Positions 33,731 to 44,476 of a stretch of DNA of 64,000 nucleotides are shown here, piece after piece (the first letter of the stretch is position 1; every line of letters starts with the position of its first letter). Origin of the DNA: Pseudomonas sp. RIT-PI-AD. Lineage in GTDB: Bacteria > Pseudomonadota > Gammaproteobacteria > Pseudomonadales > Pseudomonadaceae. The notes below the pieces were generated by a model that did not search any database, was not told the DNA's origin, and saw nothing but the letters and a program-made list of their open reading frames with translations. A program made the translations under genes and the position numbers. The stretch spans positions 154,295 through 218,294 of the forward strand of contig NZ_JANZKU010000003.1 in NCBI RefSeq assembly GCF_025642785.1, written 5' to 3'.

Positions 33731-35644
33731 TCAGGAAGACAGGTAGGACGAGCGGGTCAGGCCCAGGCGCAGGGCGTCCACGTACTGGGTGCGCTCACGG
33801 GCGCTGAGGCGGGCGCTGGCGACCTTGTCGCGGTACATGGTCATCAATTCCTCCGGCGACAAGTGCACGTAGCGCAGCATGTCCTCGATGGTGTCGTGGG
33901 TCTCGATGCCCGCGTGGTAGACGCTGCCATCCTCGTGCTGATAGACGTTTACCGAATCGGTGTCGCCGAACAGGTTGTGCATGTCGCCGAGGATTTCCTG
34001 GTAGGCGCCCACCAGGAACACCCCGAGCAGGTAGTCCTCGCCCTCGCGCACCTCGTGCACCGGCAGGCTGGTCTCGATGCTCTGCTCGTCCACGTACTGC
34101 TTGATCTTGCCGTCGGAATCGCAGGTCAGGTCCTGCAGCACCGCGCGGCGCAGGGGCTCCTCGCCGAGGCGGTGCAGCGGCAGGATCGGCAGCACCTGAT
34201 CGATGGCCCAGGTGTCCGGCAGGCTTTGGAACACCGAGAAGTTGCAGATGTACTTGTCCGCCAGCTTGTCGTTGAGCTCGTCGAGCACCTGCCGGTGCGA
34301 GCGCTGGCGCGCCTTCAACTGGTTGTGCAGGCGCCGGCAGATGGCGAAGTAGCTCTGCTCGGCGAGCGCCTTGTCGGCCAGGCTCAGCTTGCCCTCGGCG
34401 TACTGGGTCGCGGCGTCGCTCATGTAATGGGTGGCGCGCCAATAGGTCTCGGTGACCATCTCGGCGTCGGTCGGGCCGAGCATCTCCACCAGCCAGCGCA
34501 CGATCTGCGGCAGTGCCTGCGGGTCGTCGATCTGCGGCACCTCGTCGTTGTGCCGCTCCACGTCGGTGACCTGCATGACCAGCACCGCGTGGTGCGCGGT
34601 CATCGCCCGGCCGCTCTCGGAAAAGATGTGCGGGTGCGGCAGGTCCTGGGCGTCGCAGAACTCCTTGAGCATGCCGACCACCACCGCCGCGTAGTCGTCC
34701 ATGTCGTAGTTGATCGAGCTGGCGTTGCGCGAATGGGTACCGTCGTAGTCCACGCCGAGGCCGCCGCCGACGTCGATGTGGTCCACCGGCAGGCCCAGGC
34801 TGCGCAACTCGGCGTAATAGCGGATGGCCTCGCGGAACCCGTGCTGGTAATCGGCCAGGTTGGCGATCTGCGAGCCCATGTGGAAGTGCAGCAAGCGAAT
34901 CCCCTGGTCGAGGCCGGCGCCGCGGAAGCGTTCGACCACCGCCAGCAATTGCGCGGCGGACAGGCCGAACTTGGATTTCTCGCCGCCGGTATCCGCCCAC
35001 TTCGACGAGGCCAGCGACGACAGCCGCACGCGCAGGCCGACCTGGGGCGCGACGCCGACGCTGGCGGCCTCGTCGATCACCAGTTGGACTTCGGACTCTT
35101 TCTCGATGACGATGAAGACGTTATGCCCGAGCTTCTGCCCCATCAGCGCCAGGCGGATGAATTCCCGGTCCTTGTAGCCGTTGCAGACGATGGTGCCGCC
35201 CTTCGGCGCCAGCGCCAGCACCGCCAGCAGCTCCGGCTTGGAGCCGGCCTCGAGGCCGATGGAGACGTTGCGCGTGGCGATGATGTTTTCCACCACCGCC
35301 TCTTGCTGGTTGACCTTGATCGGATACAGGGCAGTGTATTGGCTGCGGTAGTCCAGGCGCGCGATGTTGGCATCGAAGGCGCCGGTCAATTGCCGCACGC
35401 GGTCCTGCAGGATGTCCGGGAAGCGCACCAGCAAGGGCAGCGAAAGGCCGGCTTCGCGCAGTTGCTCGACCTGGGCGAACAGATCGATGGGCGCGCTGTT
35501 GGCGCCGTTCGGGCGCACTTCGACGCGGCCCGCCTCGTTGATGGCGAAATAGCCGGCGCCCCAATGGCGGATGCCGTAGACGCTGCGGCTGTCGGCCACG
35601 GTCCAGCTGCTGCCATCGTCTTTGCGCGTACGTCGTGCGGACAT
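33731..35644 (-). CDS. speA: biosynthetic arginine decarboxylase
   Basis: A 637-residue SpeA of normal length. It has the PLP Lys K110 in [17 protein letters not shown], the fold III barrel segments [10 protein letters not shown] and [15 protein letters not shown], and the C-terminal domain of long arginine decarboxylases. It converts arginine to agmatine, the first step of the agmatine route to putrescine. The N-terminus has no signal, and the gene is monocistronic with its own terminator. In P. aeruginosa this gene also borders the yciH-like gene. Confidence 0.95.
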   Translation of the reverse strand: MSARRTRKDDGSSWTVADSRSVYGIRHWGAGYFAINEAGRVEVRPNGANSAPIDLFAQVEQLREAGLSLPLLVRFPDILQDRVRQLTGAFDANIARLDYRSQYTALYPIKVNQQEAVVENIIATRNVSIGLEAGSKPELLAVLALAPKGGTIVCNGYKDREFIRLALMGQKLGHNVFIVIEKESEVQLVIDEAASVGVAPQVGLRVRLSSLASSKWADTGGEKSKFGLSAAQLLAVVERFRGAGLDQGIRLLHFHMGSQIANLADYQHGFREAIRYYAELRSLGLPVDHIDVGGGLGVDYDGTHSRNASSINYDMDDYAAVVVGMLKEFCDAQDLPHPHIFSESGRAMTAHHAVLVMQVTDVERHNDEVPQIDDPQALPQIVRWLVEMLGPTDAEMVTETYWRATHYMSDAATQYAEGKLSLADKALAEQSYFAICRRLHNQLKARQRSHRQVLDELNDKLADKYICNFSVFQSLPDTWAIDQVLPILPLHRLGEEPLRRAVLQDLTCDSDGKIKQYVDEQSIETSLPVHEVREGEDYLLGVFLVGAYQEILGDMHNLFGDTDSVNVYQHEDGSVYHAGIETHDTIEDMLRYVHLSPEELMTMYRDKVASARLSARERTQYVDALRLGLTRSSYLSS

Positions 35645-35777
35645 CGTCTCCCCCTGTGGGCTGTCGAATGACTCCGACCCGCCGGAACGGATCGGGCGAG
35701 TCGGAGCAGTTTGAATCGTTGGTGTGACGTCTGGGTGTTGACCGCGTGGCGACGCGGTTAGTTTAGGAGGCCGCGGC

Positions 35778-36149
35778 TCAGCCGCCGGACTTCTTGGCTT
35801 TCAGGCCACGTCGGGCGAGCTCCGCCAGCAGCAGTTCGACCTGATCGCCCTGGATCTCGATGACCCCGTCCTTAAGCGAGCCGCCAGTCCCGCAGCGGCG
35901 CTTCAGCTCGGTGGCAAGGGTCTTCAGCTCGGCCTCGGCCAGCGGCACTCCGCTCACCGAGGTGACCGTCTTGCCCCCCCGCCCCTTGGTCTCGCGCCGC
36001 ACGCGGGCGATGCCGTCGCCGGTGGGAAGGGACGTCTGCTTGCAGATACAGGCGTCCAGCGGCTTGCCGCAGGACGGGCAGTGCCGGCCGCTGTCGGTGG
36101 AATAAACCAGGCCGCCGAGGGCGGAAAACGACGAAGCTTTCTTGACCAC
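35778..36149 (-). CDS. yciH: YciH/SUI1 family translation factor-like protein
   Basis: A 123-residue protein with the SUI1/eIF1-like fold: [32 protein letters not shown] and [19 protein letters not shown]. The N-terminal part carries a small Cys cluster ([13 protein letters not shown]), which could bind a metal. The E. coli homologue affects the fidelity of start-codon selection. The start is taken as GTG at 36149 (MVKKASSF) because family members begin this way, preceded by GAGGAA; an upstream ATG frame adds unrelated residues. Confidence 0.85.
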   Translation of the reverse strand: MVKKASSFSALGGLVYSTDSGRHCPSCGKPLDACICKQTSLPTGDGIARVRRETKGRGGKTVTSVSGVPLAEAELKTLATELKRRCGTGGSLKDGVIEIQGDQVELLLAELARRGLKAKKSGG

Positions 36150-36325
36150 CGGGGGTTCCTCGTAGGGGTCAGGATAGCGACTGGCCGGCAGTTGCCGACC
36201 GCGAAGCCCCACTCAGGCAGGGGCGGCGCACCCGGCCAGGCGGCGCGGGTTGGAAAGGCGGCGGAGTTTACCGACAAAGCCGGCGAATGCTAAGCGCAAA
36301 TTCATCATTCCGGCCCCTGCCCCGC

Positions 36326-36868
36326 TCAGCCGTGAGCGGAGGCCAGGTAAAGCTGCAGGGCTTGCAGCGAGTCGGGGCAGAACGGCTCCCGGTTCGCCAT
36401 CGGCGCCACCGCTTCGATGCTCATAAAGCGCGCCTCCATGATCTCCTCGGCCTGCAGCAACAGCGTGGCATCGGTCTGCACCGAGAACACCGAGCACCAG
36501 AGCCGGTTGCCCGGCTCGGAAAAGAAGAAACGCCCGTGTTCGCGCAACTGGACACCGGCGATACCGAGCTCTTCCTCCAGCTCGCGGTGCGCGGACTCGG
36601 CATAACACTCGCCCGCGAGGACCATGCCGCCGGCGGCCACGTCCCAGTAGCCGGGGTAGACCGCCTTGCTCAGGGTGCGCCGCTGCACGCAGAGCTCGCC
36701 GCGGCCGTTGAACAACAGGATGAAGGTGCCTCGGCCGATCAGGCCGCGTTCGCGCAACTGGGCGCGCGGCAGGCCGCCCAGGGGGCGGTCCTGCTCGTCC
36801 ACCCAGGCGATCAATTCGGCGTCCGATGCCGCGCGGTGAGCCGCTTCGGCGGCGCTCCAACCCTCCAC
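36326..36868 (-). CDS. NUDIX hydrolase (YfcD-like)
   Basis: A 180-residue NUDIX protein with an intact Nudix box, G-x5-E-x7-RE-L-x-EE-x-G-I, within GGMVLAGECYAESAHRELEE and ELGI. The N-terminal part ELIAWVDEQDRPLGGLPRAQ and RGTFILLF is as in YfcD/IPP-isomerase-like members. The substrate is unknown. It starts with GTG at 36868, three bases after the stop of the DUF2333 gene, so the two probably form an operon. Confidence 0.85.
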   Translation of the reverse strand: MEGWSAAEAAHRAASDAELIAWVDEQDRPLGGLPRAQLRERGLIGRGTFILLFNGRGELCVQRRTLSKAVYPGYWDVAAGGMVLAGECYAESAHRELEEELGIAGVQLREHGRFFFSEPGNRLWCSVFSVQTDATLLLQAEEIMEARFMSIEAVAPMANREPFCPDSLQALQLYLASAHG

Positions 36869-36871
36869 GGC

Positions 36872-37939
36872 TCAGCCCTGTTCGAGCAACTGACGGAGGT
36901 CGATGATCGCGGCGTTGGCCCGCGAGATGTAGTTCGCCATCACCAGGGAATGGTTGGCGAGGATGCCGTAGCCACTGCCGTTGAGCACCATCGGGCTCCA
37001 CATGGGCTCCTGCGCGGCCTCCAGTTCGCGGATGATCTGGCGCACGCTGATGGTGGCGTTCTTCTTCGCCAGCACGTCGGCGAAATCCACTTCGATGGCG
37101 CGCAGCAGGTGGGACAGCGCCCAAGCCTGGCCACGGGCCTCGTAGAACACGTTATCGATCTGCAACCAGGGGGTCTCGACGGTTTCCTCGCGAACCTGCG
37201 GCACCTGCCCGGGCTTGACCTCCTCGGCGCTCACGTCGGTGTTCAGGCGCACCCGGCCGACGCTGGCCGACAGCCGCTGGGACAGCGAGCCGAGGCGGGT
37301 GGCCACGTCGCCCAACCAGTTGTTCAGGTTGTCGGCACGGGCATAGAACTGCGCGTTGGACTGTTGCGGCGCGGACAGGCGCGCCAGGTAGCGGTCGAGG
37401 GACTTGATGCCTTCGCGGTACTCGGACTCCGACGCCGGCAGCGCCCAGCTCTTGTTGTCGAAGTTGAAGCGCGGCTCGGCCTTGGTCAGGTCCGGGTCCT
37501 CGGTGGATTGCGATTGCGAACGGGCGAAATCCTTGCGCAGGGCCCGGGTCAGGTCGCGGACCTGGACCAGTACGCCGTATTCCCAGCTGGGCATGTTGTC
37601 GAGCCAGAGGCCCGGGGGGGCCAGGTCGTTCGCCAGGTAACCGCCGTCCTTGTCCAGCAGGGTGCTGGCGACGCGCTTGAGGGTTTCCACGGTGGTGTAG
37701 CCCGTGACCATCTGGCGCTTGGCGCTCTCCGCGGCGGCCTGGGTGTTCTGCTGCACGGCAAAGGGGGCGGGCTCCTGGCTCCAATACCAGCCGATCACCA
37801 GGGTGACCAACAGGTAGAGACCGATCAGGATGCCGAGGGTGCGCACCACCCAGGTTCCCCGGGTGCTATGGCGGGTGCCGTCGACGGAGTCGGGCGCGCG
37901 GTCTTGCGCGTCGCCGGTGCGGTTCTTCCAATCCAGCAT
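36872..37939 (-). CDS. DUF2333 family protein
   Basis: A 355-residue protein with one membrane helix near the N-terminus (about 29-51, VVRTLGILIGLYLLVTLVIG) and a large periplasmic, mostly helical domain (VRDLTRALRKDFARSQSQS, LRAIEVDFADVLAKKNA). The family is known from Pseudomonas and relatives; its function is not known. The ATG at 37939 is preceded by AGGATAT. It lies upstream of the NUDIX gene on the same strand and is divergent from gcbA. A longer frame reaching 38272 covers the gcbA promoter region and is rejected. Confidence 0.82.
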   Translation of the reverse strand: MLDWKNRTGDAQDRAPDSVDGTRHSTRGTWVVRTLGILIGLYLLVTLVIGWYWSQEPAPFAVQQNTQAAAESAKRQMVTGYTTVETLKRVASTLLDKDGGYLANDLAPPGLWLDNMPSWEYGVLVQVRDLTRALRKDFARSQSQSTEDPDLTKAEPRFNFDNKSWALPASESEYREGIKSLDRYLARLSAPQQSNAQFYARADNLNNWLGDVATRLGSLSQRLSASVGRVRLNTDVSAEEVKPGQVPQVREETVETPWLQIDNVFYEARGQAWALSHLLRAIEVDFADVLAKKNATISVRQIIRELEAAQEPMWSPMVLNGSGYGILANHSLVMANYISRANAAIIDLRQLLEQG

Positions 37940-38283
37940 GGCAAATATCCTATTGATCACGTGTTCGGGGGTTCGACCACAGGCGCGCGCGAGGGTTGCC
38001 GTGGCGGCCGAACTATAAGCAAGGGCAAAAAGCGCGGGCTCGATCGAAGCGGCGCCACCGGAAGGGTGCGGGCTCGCGGCCCGGCGCCGCGAAAAAATCC
38101 CCCGGTGGGCGTCCGCCCCCCGCGAGCAGGGCGAATTTGATCGGTGGTACTGATGTATGGCGGAGCAAAGTGCTAGCATAGCGCCATCACCAGGTTGCTC
38201 GCGGACAGGTGCAGACACTTCTGTTGCAAGTCGTCTCACTTGGCGCAGTATATAAGCACGCAATGCACCCAAGAAGCCGGGCC
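37940..38283 (+). promoter_or_regulatory. divergent region between the DUF2333 gene and gcbA with candidate gcbA promoter
   Basis: 344 bp without a gene. Near gcbA, TTGCAA (38224-38229) and TATATA (38249-38254) or TATAAG (38251-38256) form a possible sigma-70 promoter, although the spacer of 19 or more bases is longer than ideal. The stretch from 37976 to 38140 is GC-rich and Arg-codon-like on both strands, but nothing in it resembles a protein. Confidence 0.35.
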
Positions 38284-39915
38284 ATGACCGAGCAAGAAGA
38301 CCCCAGCCGGGATCGTCTCAAGTACCACTTCGCCCAGCGGGTTATCCACCAGGCCCGCCATGTCCTGGAGGTCTGGCAACGCTTGCAGCGCGTCGAGTGG
38401 AATCCCGGCGACATGGCCGAGATGATCGAAGCCAACCTGCGCCTGTTGCGCTACGCCGAACGCTTCGCGCAGACCGAACATATCCAGTTGGCCCAGGACA
38501 TCGAGCGTTGCCTGCAACAGGTACGCGCCAATCGCGGGCGGCTCACCAGCGCGTTGATCACCGACCTCAATCAATTGATGCAGCGCCTGTCGCGCACCGG
38601 CCTGCGCCACAGCGATCAATTCGAGCAAACCTCCCTGCCGCCGCTGCGCAAGCCGGTATACCTGGCCTTGCAGGATCGCGAGCGCGCCGAGCGGCTGGTG
38701 CAGCAATTGGATTTCTTCGGGCTGAGCGCGCAGAGCTGCGACGACGCCGTCGCGTTCCGCGCGGCCATGGCCGAGCGTCATCCGGCGGTGATCGTCATGG
38801 AAGTGGATTTCGACGGCAACGGCGTCGGCCTGGACCTGGCCGAGAAGGCGCAGCACGGGCTGGAACACAAGATCCCGGTGCTGTTCTTCAGCCACGAGGA
38901 AACCGATACCCCGACCCGGCTGGCCGCGGTGCGCGCCGGCGGCCAGGAATTCTTCACCGGCACCATCGACGCCTCGAGCGTGCTGGAAAAGGTCGAGATG
39001 CTCACCCGCACCGCCCACTACGAGCCCTTCAAGGTGCTGGTGGTGGACGACTCGAAGGCCCAGGCGATCCATACCGAGATGGTGCTCAACAGCGCCGGCA
39101 TCGTCACCCGGGCGATCACCGATCCGATCCTGGCGATGGGCGAGCTGGCCGAATTCCAGCCGGACCTGATCATTCTCGACATGTACATGCCGGGCTGCAT
39201 CGGCACCGAGTTGGCCAAGGTGATCCGCCAGCACGAGCGCTACGTCAGCGTACCGATCATCTACCTGTCGGCCGAGGACGACCTGGACAAGCAGCTCGAC
39301 GCCATGAGCGAGGGCGGCGACGACTTCCTGACCAAGCCGATCAAGCCGCGCCATCTCATCGCCACCGTGCGCACCCGCGCCTCGCGGGCCCGCAGCCTGA
39401 GGGCGCGAATGGTGCGCGACAGCCTGACCGGGCTGTTCAACCACACCCATACGCTGCAACTGCTCGAGGATGCGCGCTTTCGCGCGCGGCGCTTCGGCCA
39501 GCCGCTGTCGTTCGCCATGATCGATATCGATCACTTCAAGAAGGTCAACGATACCTACGGCCACCCCATGGGCGACCGGGTGATCAAGAGCCTCGCGCTG
39601 TTCCTCAAGCAACGCCTGCGCAAGACCGACCACATCGGCCGCTACGGTGGTGAGGAATTCGCCGTGGTGCTGCCGGATACCGACGCCCAGGCGGCGTTCA
39701 AGGTGCTCGACGAGATTCGCCGGCGCTTCGCCGAGATCCGCTACCCGGCACAGCCGGGCGACCTGAGTTGCACCTTCAGTTGCGGCATCGCCGAACTGGG
39801 CGAGGACATGGGCATCAAGACCCTGTCGAAGGAAGCCGACGACGCGCTCTACCTGGCCAAGAACGGCGGCCGCAACCGGGTCGCCCTGTTCCGGGACACC
39901 CCCGAAATTCTGTGA
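38284..39915 (+). CDS. gcbA: diguanylate cyclase response regulator GcbA
   Basis: A 543-residue protein with, in order, an N-terminal helical region (1-120), a degenerate receiver (about 125-245) in which the phospho-acceptor Asp is replaced (VIVMEVDFDG), a second receiver (about 255-370) with an intact acceptor in LIILDMYMPG, and a C-terminal GGDEF domain with the active motif GGEEF and the metal-binding DIDHFKKVNDTYGH. It makes c-di-GMP; GcbA of P. fluorescens and P. aeruginosa promotes attachment and affects dispersion. The start MTEQEDPSRD at 38284 matches family N-termini; ATG 38263 is in frame. Confidence 0.9.
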   Translation: MTEQEDPSRDRLKYHFAQRVIHQARHVLEVWQRLQRVEWNPGDMAEMIEANLRLLRYAERFAQTEHIQLAQDIERCLQQVRANRGRLTSALITDLNQLMQRLSRTGLRHSDQFEQTSLPPLRKPVYLALQDRERAERLVQQLDFFGLSAQSCDDAVAFRAAMAERHPAVIVMEVDFDGNGVGLDLAEKAQHGLEHKIPVLFFSHEETDTPTRLAAVRAGGQEFFTGTIDASSVLEKVEMLTRTAHYEPFKVLVVDDSKAQAIHTEMVLNSAGIVTRAITDPILAMGELAEFQPDLIILDMYMPGCIGTELAKVIRQHERYVSVPIIYLSAEDDLDKQLDAMSEGGDDFLTKPIKPRHLIATVRTRASRARSLRARMVRDSLTGLFNHTHTLQLLEDARFRARRFGQPLSFAMIDIDHFKKVNDTYGHPMGDRVIKSLALFLKQRLRKTDHIGRYGGEEFAVVLPDTDAQAAFKVLDEIRRRFAEIRYPAQPGDLSCTFSCGIAELGEDMGIKTLSKEADDALYLAKNGGRNRVALFRDTPEIL

Positions 39916-39926
39916 AGTAGCTCACA

Positions 39927-39955
39927 GCGTCATCATTCGGCAATCTTTCCGCAAT
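39927..39955 (+). promoter_or_regulatory. degenerate Pho-box-like array upstream of ctpL
   Basis: Three heptamers at exact 11-bp spacing, GCGTCAT, CGGCAAT and CCGCAAT, lie 42-70 bp before the ctpL ATG. The 7-4-7-4-7 geometry is that of PhoB sites, but the match to CTGTCAT is only 5, 4 and 4 of 7. ctpL in P. aeruginosa is a phosphate-starvation-linked transducer, which makes the site plausible; the sequence match alone would not be enough. Confidence 0.3.
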
Positions 39956-39996
39956 ATCGTGTCGGTCCGATCCTCTCCCCATGAGATCGAGGCCCA

Positions 39997-41964
39997 ATGC
40001 GTCTCAAATCGCTCACCACCCTCAATACCCTGCTGCTGGTCGGCGCCTGCCTCGCCCTCGGCGCCACCCTGTGGTGGTCGCAGCGCGCGCTGGAACGCCC
40101 TTTCCTGCTCATGGAGCGCTACCTCGAGCTGTCGCAACGCTTCCAGCACGAGGTGGCCGACAACGTCCAGGCCTACCTGAACAGCGGCGACGCGCTGCGG
40201 CAGACGGCGGCGCAACGCGCCCTGGCCGAATTGAGCGACGCCCTGAACGAGCTCCCCACGGAACTGGCGGAACGCCTGCGCCCGAGTGCCGATGAGCTGC
40301 GGAGCTTCGTCGACGGCGACCTGCTCGCCGCCGGCAAACTCGCCGGCGACCCGCAGGGCCTGCTGGTCCAGGCCGAGCGGGAACTCGCCGGGACCCTCGA
40401 CCAACTGGCCCGCTACGCGGATAGCGCAGCGACGCCTGAAGCGGCGGCCTACCGCACCCCGCTGTTCGCCGCCGCCCAGCACCTGACCCGTCTCGCCCAT
40501 GCCCGCGGCAAGCTGGTGGACAGCGGGCGCGAGGAACTGGCCGCCGATCTCGAGCGCGAACTGACGGCGCTGACGCAGCAGGCGCAACGCCTGGAGACGC
40601 TACCCGCGCTGGGCGTGGCGGACACGGCCGGCTCCGCCGCCGAAGGCTTCGCCGCGCTGCTCGGGCTGGCCACCGAGGACACCGACAAACCCCAGGCGGA
40701 GGACCGCGGCATCGCCCTCAAGCGCGATTTCGCCAGCCTGCTGCAACGCTACCCGGCCGAGCTTCGCCGCACCCGCGAGCTGATCGGGCAGCGCGGCGCC
40801 TTGGCCACGGCCAGCACCGAACGCGTCCTAGCTCTGCAACAGGCGCTGGCCGGGCTGGAACCACAGGTGCGTGCCGAACACAACCGCATCCAAGGCGAGG
40901 TCCGCCTCAGCCAAGGCCTGGTGATCGGCCTGATTCTCTGCATCGCCCTGCTCATCGATCGCCTGCAACGGCGCCTCGGCCGCGTGCTCGAGCGCCTGGT
41001 GCCGGCGCTCTCCCATTGGGCCGCGGGGGACTTTTCCCAGCCGATCCTGCTGCACACCAAGACCCGCGAGCTGCGCGAGATCGAGGCCTCCCTGGAACGC
41101 CTGCGCCAGTATCTAGTGGACCTGGTCGGCACCATCCGCGGGCATGCCGAGGAAGTCGCCGGCAGCAGTCGCAGCCTCGCCGAGCTCAGTGGTGGGCTGC
41201 ACGCCGGCGCCGAACGCCAGGCCGGCGATACCGCGCAGATCCGCGATGCGGTGGGCGCTCTGGAAACCACCATCCTGCAAGTCGCCGGCGACGCCAGCCA
41301 GGCCGCCGACGCCAGCCACCACGCGGGCGGCGCGGTGGAGCGCGGGCAGGAGGTGATAGGTCGCAGCCTGGGCGGGCTGCGCAGCCTGGTGGAAGAAGTG
41401 CAGGGCAATGCCCAGTCCATCGAACGCCTCGCCGGCGAAAGCGCGGCCATCGAGAAGGTCCTCACGGTGATCCGCGGGATCGCCGAGCAGACCAACCTGC
41501 TGGCGCTGAACGCCGCCATCGAAGCCGCGCGGGCCGGGGAAATGGGCCGGGGCTTCGCGGTGGTCGCCGAGGAGGTACGCTCCCTGGCGCAACGCACCAC
41601 GGGCGCCACCGGGGAAATCCAGCAATCGATCGCGCGCCTGCAGCAGGCCGCCACGGCGTCGGTGCAGGCGATGCGCACCCAGGTCGAACACGCCGAGGCC
41701 ACCGCGGGCGAGGCGACGGTGGCGGACGCCGCCTTGCAGGAGATCGTCGCGGCGATCCGCACCATCGCCAGCATGGCCGAGCGCATCGCCGACGCCACCG
41801 CCCAGCAGAGCGGCGCGGTGGGCGAGATCCGCGGCCATAGCGAGCGCATCCATCGCCTGGGCGGCGACAACCTGGCGCACATCGGCGAAGGCCGGGAACA
41901 AGGCGAGCGCCTGCTGCGCCTGGGAAGCGAACTGCGCACCGCGGTGGAGGCGTTCCGGGTCTAG
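39997..41964 (+). CDS. ctpL: chemotaxis transducer CtpL (phosphate)
   Basis: A 655-residue MCP with TM1 at about 10-28, an unusually long helical periplasmic domain of about 280 residues (helical bimodular type), TM2 at about 307-323, HAMP and the signalling domain ([20 protein letters not shown]). Gene order (after gcbA, before dsbD) and domain layout match P. aeruginosa CtpL, the transducer for inorganic phosphate at low concentration (and other compounds). No tethering pentapeptide is present (ends VEAFRV). Confidence 0.87.
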   Translation: MRLKSLTTLNTLLLVGACLALGATLWWSQRALERPFLLMERYLELSQRFQHEVADNVQAYLNSGDALRQTAAQRALAELSDALNELPTELAERLRPSADELRSFVDGDLLAAGKLAGDPQGLLVQAERELAGTLDQLARYADSAATPEAAAYRTPLFAAAQHLTRLAHARGKLVDSGREELAADLERELTALTQQAQRLETLPALGVADTAGSAAEGFAALLGLATEDTDKPQAEDRGIALKRDFASLLQRYPAELRRTRELIGQRGALATASTERVLALQQALAGLEPQVRAEHNRIQGEVRLSQGLVIGLILCIALLIDRLQRRLGRVLERLVPALSHWAAGDFSQPILLHTKTRELREIEASLERLRQYLVDLVGTIRGHAEEVAGSSRSLAELSGGLHAGAERQAGDTAQIRDAVGALETTILQVAGDASQAADASHHAGGAVERGQEVIGRSLGGLRSLVEEVQGNAQSIERLAGESAAIEKVLTVIRGIAEQTNLLALNAAIEAARAGEMGRGFAVVAEEVRSLAQRTTGATGEIQQSIARLQQAATASVQAMRTQVEHAEATAGEATVADAALQEIVAAIRTIASMAERIADATAQQSGAVGEIRGHSERIHRLGGDNLAHIGEGREQGERLLRLGSELRTAVEAFRV

Positions 41965-42087
41965 CCTGCGCGCCCGCCGGCGGCGGGCGCGAAGGTTGCC
42001 GCCCGCCATCCCCTGTGCCCAACGGTCGCAACCGCGGCGCGGCGTTTTGGTTATCATGCCGGGCATTTTCGTTTTCGCGAGACCGCC

Positions 42088-43896
42088 ATGCGCCGCCTGT
42101 TGCTCCTGCTCATCCTGTTGGTCGCCCTGCCCGCCTCGGCCGGCCTGTTCGACAAACGCCCGACGGCCAGCCCGCTGGGTGCGCCGCTGAACAACAGCAG
42201 CGACTTCCTGCCGGTACGCGAAGCCTTCCGCCTGCGCCTCGCGGCGAGCTCGGCCGAATCGATCAAGCTGAGCTTCATCACCGCGGAGGGCTATTACCTC
42301 TACCGCCATCGTTTCCAGTTCCGCACCGAACCGGCGGATATCGCCCTGGGCGCCGCGCGATTGCCGGATGGCGTGCACAAGACCGACGACTACTTCGGCA
42401 ACGTCGAGGTGTACTACGGGGTGCTGGATGTCGACCTGCCCCTGGAAAAGGCCCCGAAAGGTCCCTTCACCCTGCTGGTGACCTACCAGGGCTGCGCCGA
42501 CAAGGGCCTCTGCTACCCGCCGGAGACCGAGCGCATCCGCATCGGCGATACGGCCGACACTCCGCCCCCCGACGACGCCGCGACCCGGACACCAGTCGCG
42601 AACGCGACGGGCGGCGCAACGGCCTGGAGCTGGCACGAACTGCTGCTGTTCTTCCTCGCCGGCCTCGGCCTGACCTTCACCCCCTGCGTGTTGCCGATGC
42701 TGCCGATCCTCTCCGGCGTGGTGCTGCGCGGAAAGGTGGGCGGCGCCCGCGGCCTGAGCCTGTCGCTCGCCTACGTACTGCCGATGGCGGCCTGCTTCGC
42801 CGTGCTGGGGGCGCTGATGGGCGTGTTCGGCGCGGAGCTGAACCTGCAGGCGCGGCTGCAATCGCCGTGGATCCTGATCCCCTTCGCCGCCTTCTTCGTG
42901 GCCTTCGCCCTGGCTATGTTCGGCCTCTTCGAACTGCGCCTGCCGCGCTGGGCCAGCGAGCCCCTGGACCGCCTGGCGGGGCGCGCCGAAGGCGGCTCGC
43001 TGTGGGGCGCGGCGCTGCTCGGGGTGCTCTCAAGCCTGCTGGTATCGCCGTGCGTGTCGGCGCCGCTGGCGGGCGCCCTACTGTATATAAGCGCCAGTGG
43101 CGACGCCCTGGGCGGTGGCCTGAAGCTGTTCGCCCTCGGCCTCGGCATGGGCGCGCCGCTGGTGCTGTTCGCCACCGGCGGCGGCGCCTTGCTGCCGAAG
43201 ACCGGCACTTGGATGGTGCAGGTGCGCAATGCCTTCGGCGTGCTTCTGCTGGCGGTGGCGATCTGGCTGCTCGAACGGGTACTGCCCGGCTCGCTGAGCC
43301 TGGGCCTGTGGGGCGCCCTCGCCGGCGGCGTGGCGCTGTTCCTCGGCGCCCTGGAGTTCACGCCGAAGTCCACCCGCCAGCGCTTGGCGCAATTGCTCGG
43401 GCTGTTCCTGCTGGTATATGCGCTGGCGGCCTGGATCGGCGCCCTCCAGGGGGCCACCGACCCGCTGCGCCCCTTCGGCCACCCCATGCTTGCCAGCGGC
43501 ACCGCCGCGCGCGCGGCCAACAGCAGCGGCGACTGGCAGAACCTCAGCGAGCCGGCGGCCTTGCAGGCGGCCCTGGCCGACGCGAAGAGCGCTGGCCAAC
43601 CGGTCCTGGTGGACTGGTACGCCGACTGGTGCATCAGCTGCAAGGTGATCGAGCGCGAGGTGTTGAACGCTACGGAAGTGACCTCCCGGCTCGGCGGCTA
43701 CCGCCTGATCCGCTTCGATATCACCCGCAGCGATCCGGCCCAGCGCGCGCTGCTGGACCGTTACGGGCTGTTCGGCCCGCCGGCGATCCAGTTCTTCTCC
43801 CGCGACGGCGAAGAGCGCAGCGCCTTGCGGGTCGTCGGCGAGATCGACGCGGCGGCGTTCGCCCGGCGCCTCGACAGCGCCTCCGCTGGCCGCTGA
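42088..43896 (+). CDS. dsbD: thiol:disulfide interchange protein DsbD
   Basis: A 602-residue DsbD (called dipZ at this locus in P. aeruginosa). Signal peptide MRRLLLLLILLVALPASA; the alpha domain has the redox pair in YQGCADKGLCYPP; the eight-TM beta domain has Cys in TPCVLPMLPILSGV and SPCVSAPLAGA; the C-terminal thioredoxin-like gamma domain has WYADWCISCKV. It passes electrons from cytoplasmic thioredoxin to periplasmic DsbC, DsbG and cytochrome maturation partners. All six redox Cys are present. Confidence 0.94.
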   Translation: MRRLLLLLILLVALPASAGLFDKRPTASPLGAPLNNSSDFLPVREAFRLRLAASSAESIKLSFITAEGYYLYRHRFQFRTEPADIALGAARLPDGVHKTDDYFGNVEVYYGVLDVDLPLEKAPKGPFTLLVTYQGCADKGLCYPPETERIRIGDTADTPPPDDAATRTPVANATGGATAWSWHELLLFFLAGLGLTFTPCVLPMLPILSGVVLRGKVGGARGLSLSLAYVLPMAACFAVLGALMGVFGAELNLQARLQSPWILIPFAAFFVAFALAMFGLFELRLPRWASEPLDRLAGRAEGGSLWGAALLGVLSSLLVSPCVSAPLAGALLYISASGDALGGGLKLFALGLGMGAPLVLFATGGGALLPKTGTWMVQVRNAFGVLLLAVAIWLLERVLPGSLSLGLWGALAGGVALFLGALEFTPKSTRQRLAQLLGLFLLVYALAAWIGALQGATDPLRPFGHPMLASGTAARAANSSGDWQNLSEPAALQAALADAKSAGQPVLVDWYADWCISCKVIEREVLNATEVTSRLGGYRLIRFDITRSDPAQRALLDRYGLFGPPAIQFFSRDGEERSALRVVGEIDAAAFARRLDSASAGR

Positions 43897-44009
43897 GTCG
43901 TCAGACAATGTTCATAAATGACTGCCATCGTGCGGTCAACTGTCGGTAACTGGACAGGGTTTAGACCTTTCGGCATAGTCTTGCGGCTGAAAAGAACAAG
44001 GACAAGCAC

Positions 44010-44453
44010 ATGGCGACCTTACTGGTACTGCACGGGCCCAACCTCAACCTGCTCGGCACCCGCGAACCCGGCGTCTACGGCGCCACCACCCTCGAGCAGA
44101 TCAATCAGGATCTGCAGCAACGCGCGCTCGCGGCGGGCCACCACCTGCTGTATCTGCAGAGCAACGCCGAGTACGAATTGATCGAGCGCATCCACGCCGC
44201 CCGCGGCGAGGGCGTCGACTTCATCCTGATCAATCCGGCGGCCTTCACCCACACCAGCGTCGCATTACGTGACGCATTGCTGGCGGTGAGCATCCCATTC
44301 ATCGAAGTGCACCTGTCCAACGTGCATAAACGCGAACCCTTCCGCCATCACTCCTATTTTTCCGACGTTGCCGTGGGAGTGATCTGCGGCCTTGGCGCCA
44401 CGGGTTATCGCCTGGCCCTGGAGGCCGCCCTGGAACAACTAGAACGCCCCTGA
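44010..44453 (+). CDS. aroQ: type II 3-dehydroquinate dehydratase
   Basis: A 147-residue type II dehydroquinase of standard length. Key residues are visible: the N-terminal [19 protein letters not shown] with the reactive Tyr at 23, [10 protein letters not shown] with the catalytic Asn, and [17 protein letters not shown] with the catalytic His and the lid Arg region. It makes 3-dehydroshikimate in the shikimate pathway. It is 23 bp upstream of accB, as in other pseudomonads (aroQ-accB-accC). Confidence 0.95.
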   Translation: MATLLVLHGPNLNLLGTREPGVYGATTLEQINQDLQQRALAAGHHLLYLQSNAEYELIERIHAARGEGVDFILINPAAFTHTSVALRDALLAVSIPFIEVHLSNVHKREPFRHHSYFSDVAVGVICGLGATGYRLALEAALEQLERP

Positions 44454-44476
44454 CCTCACCTGGGAGTTGATGATTA

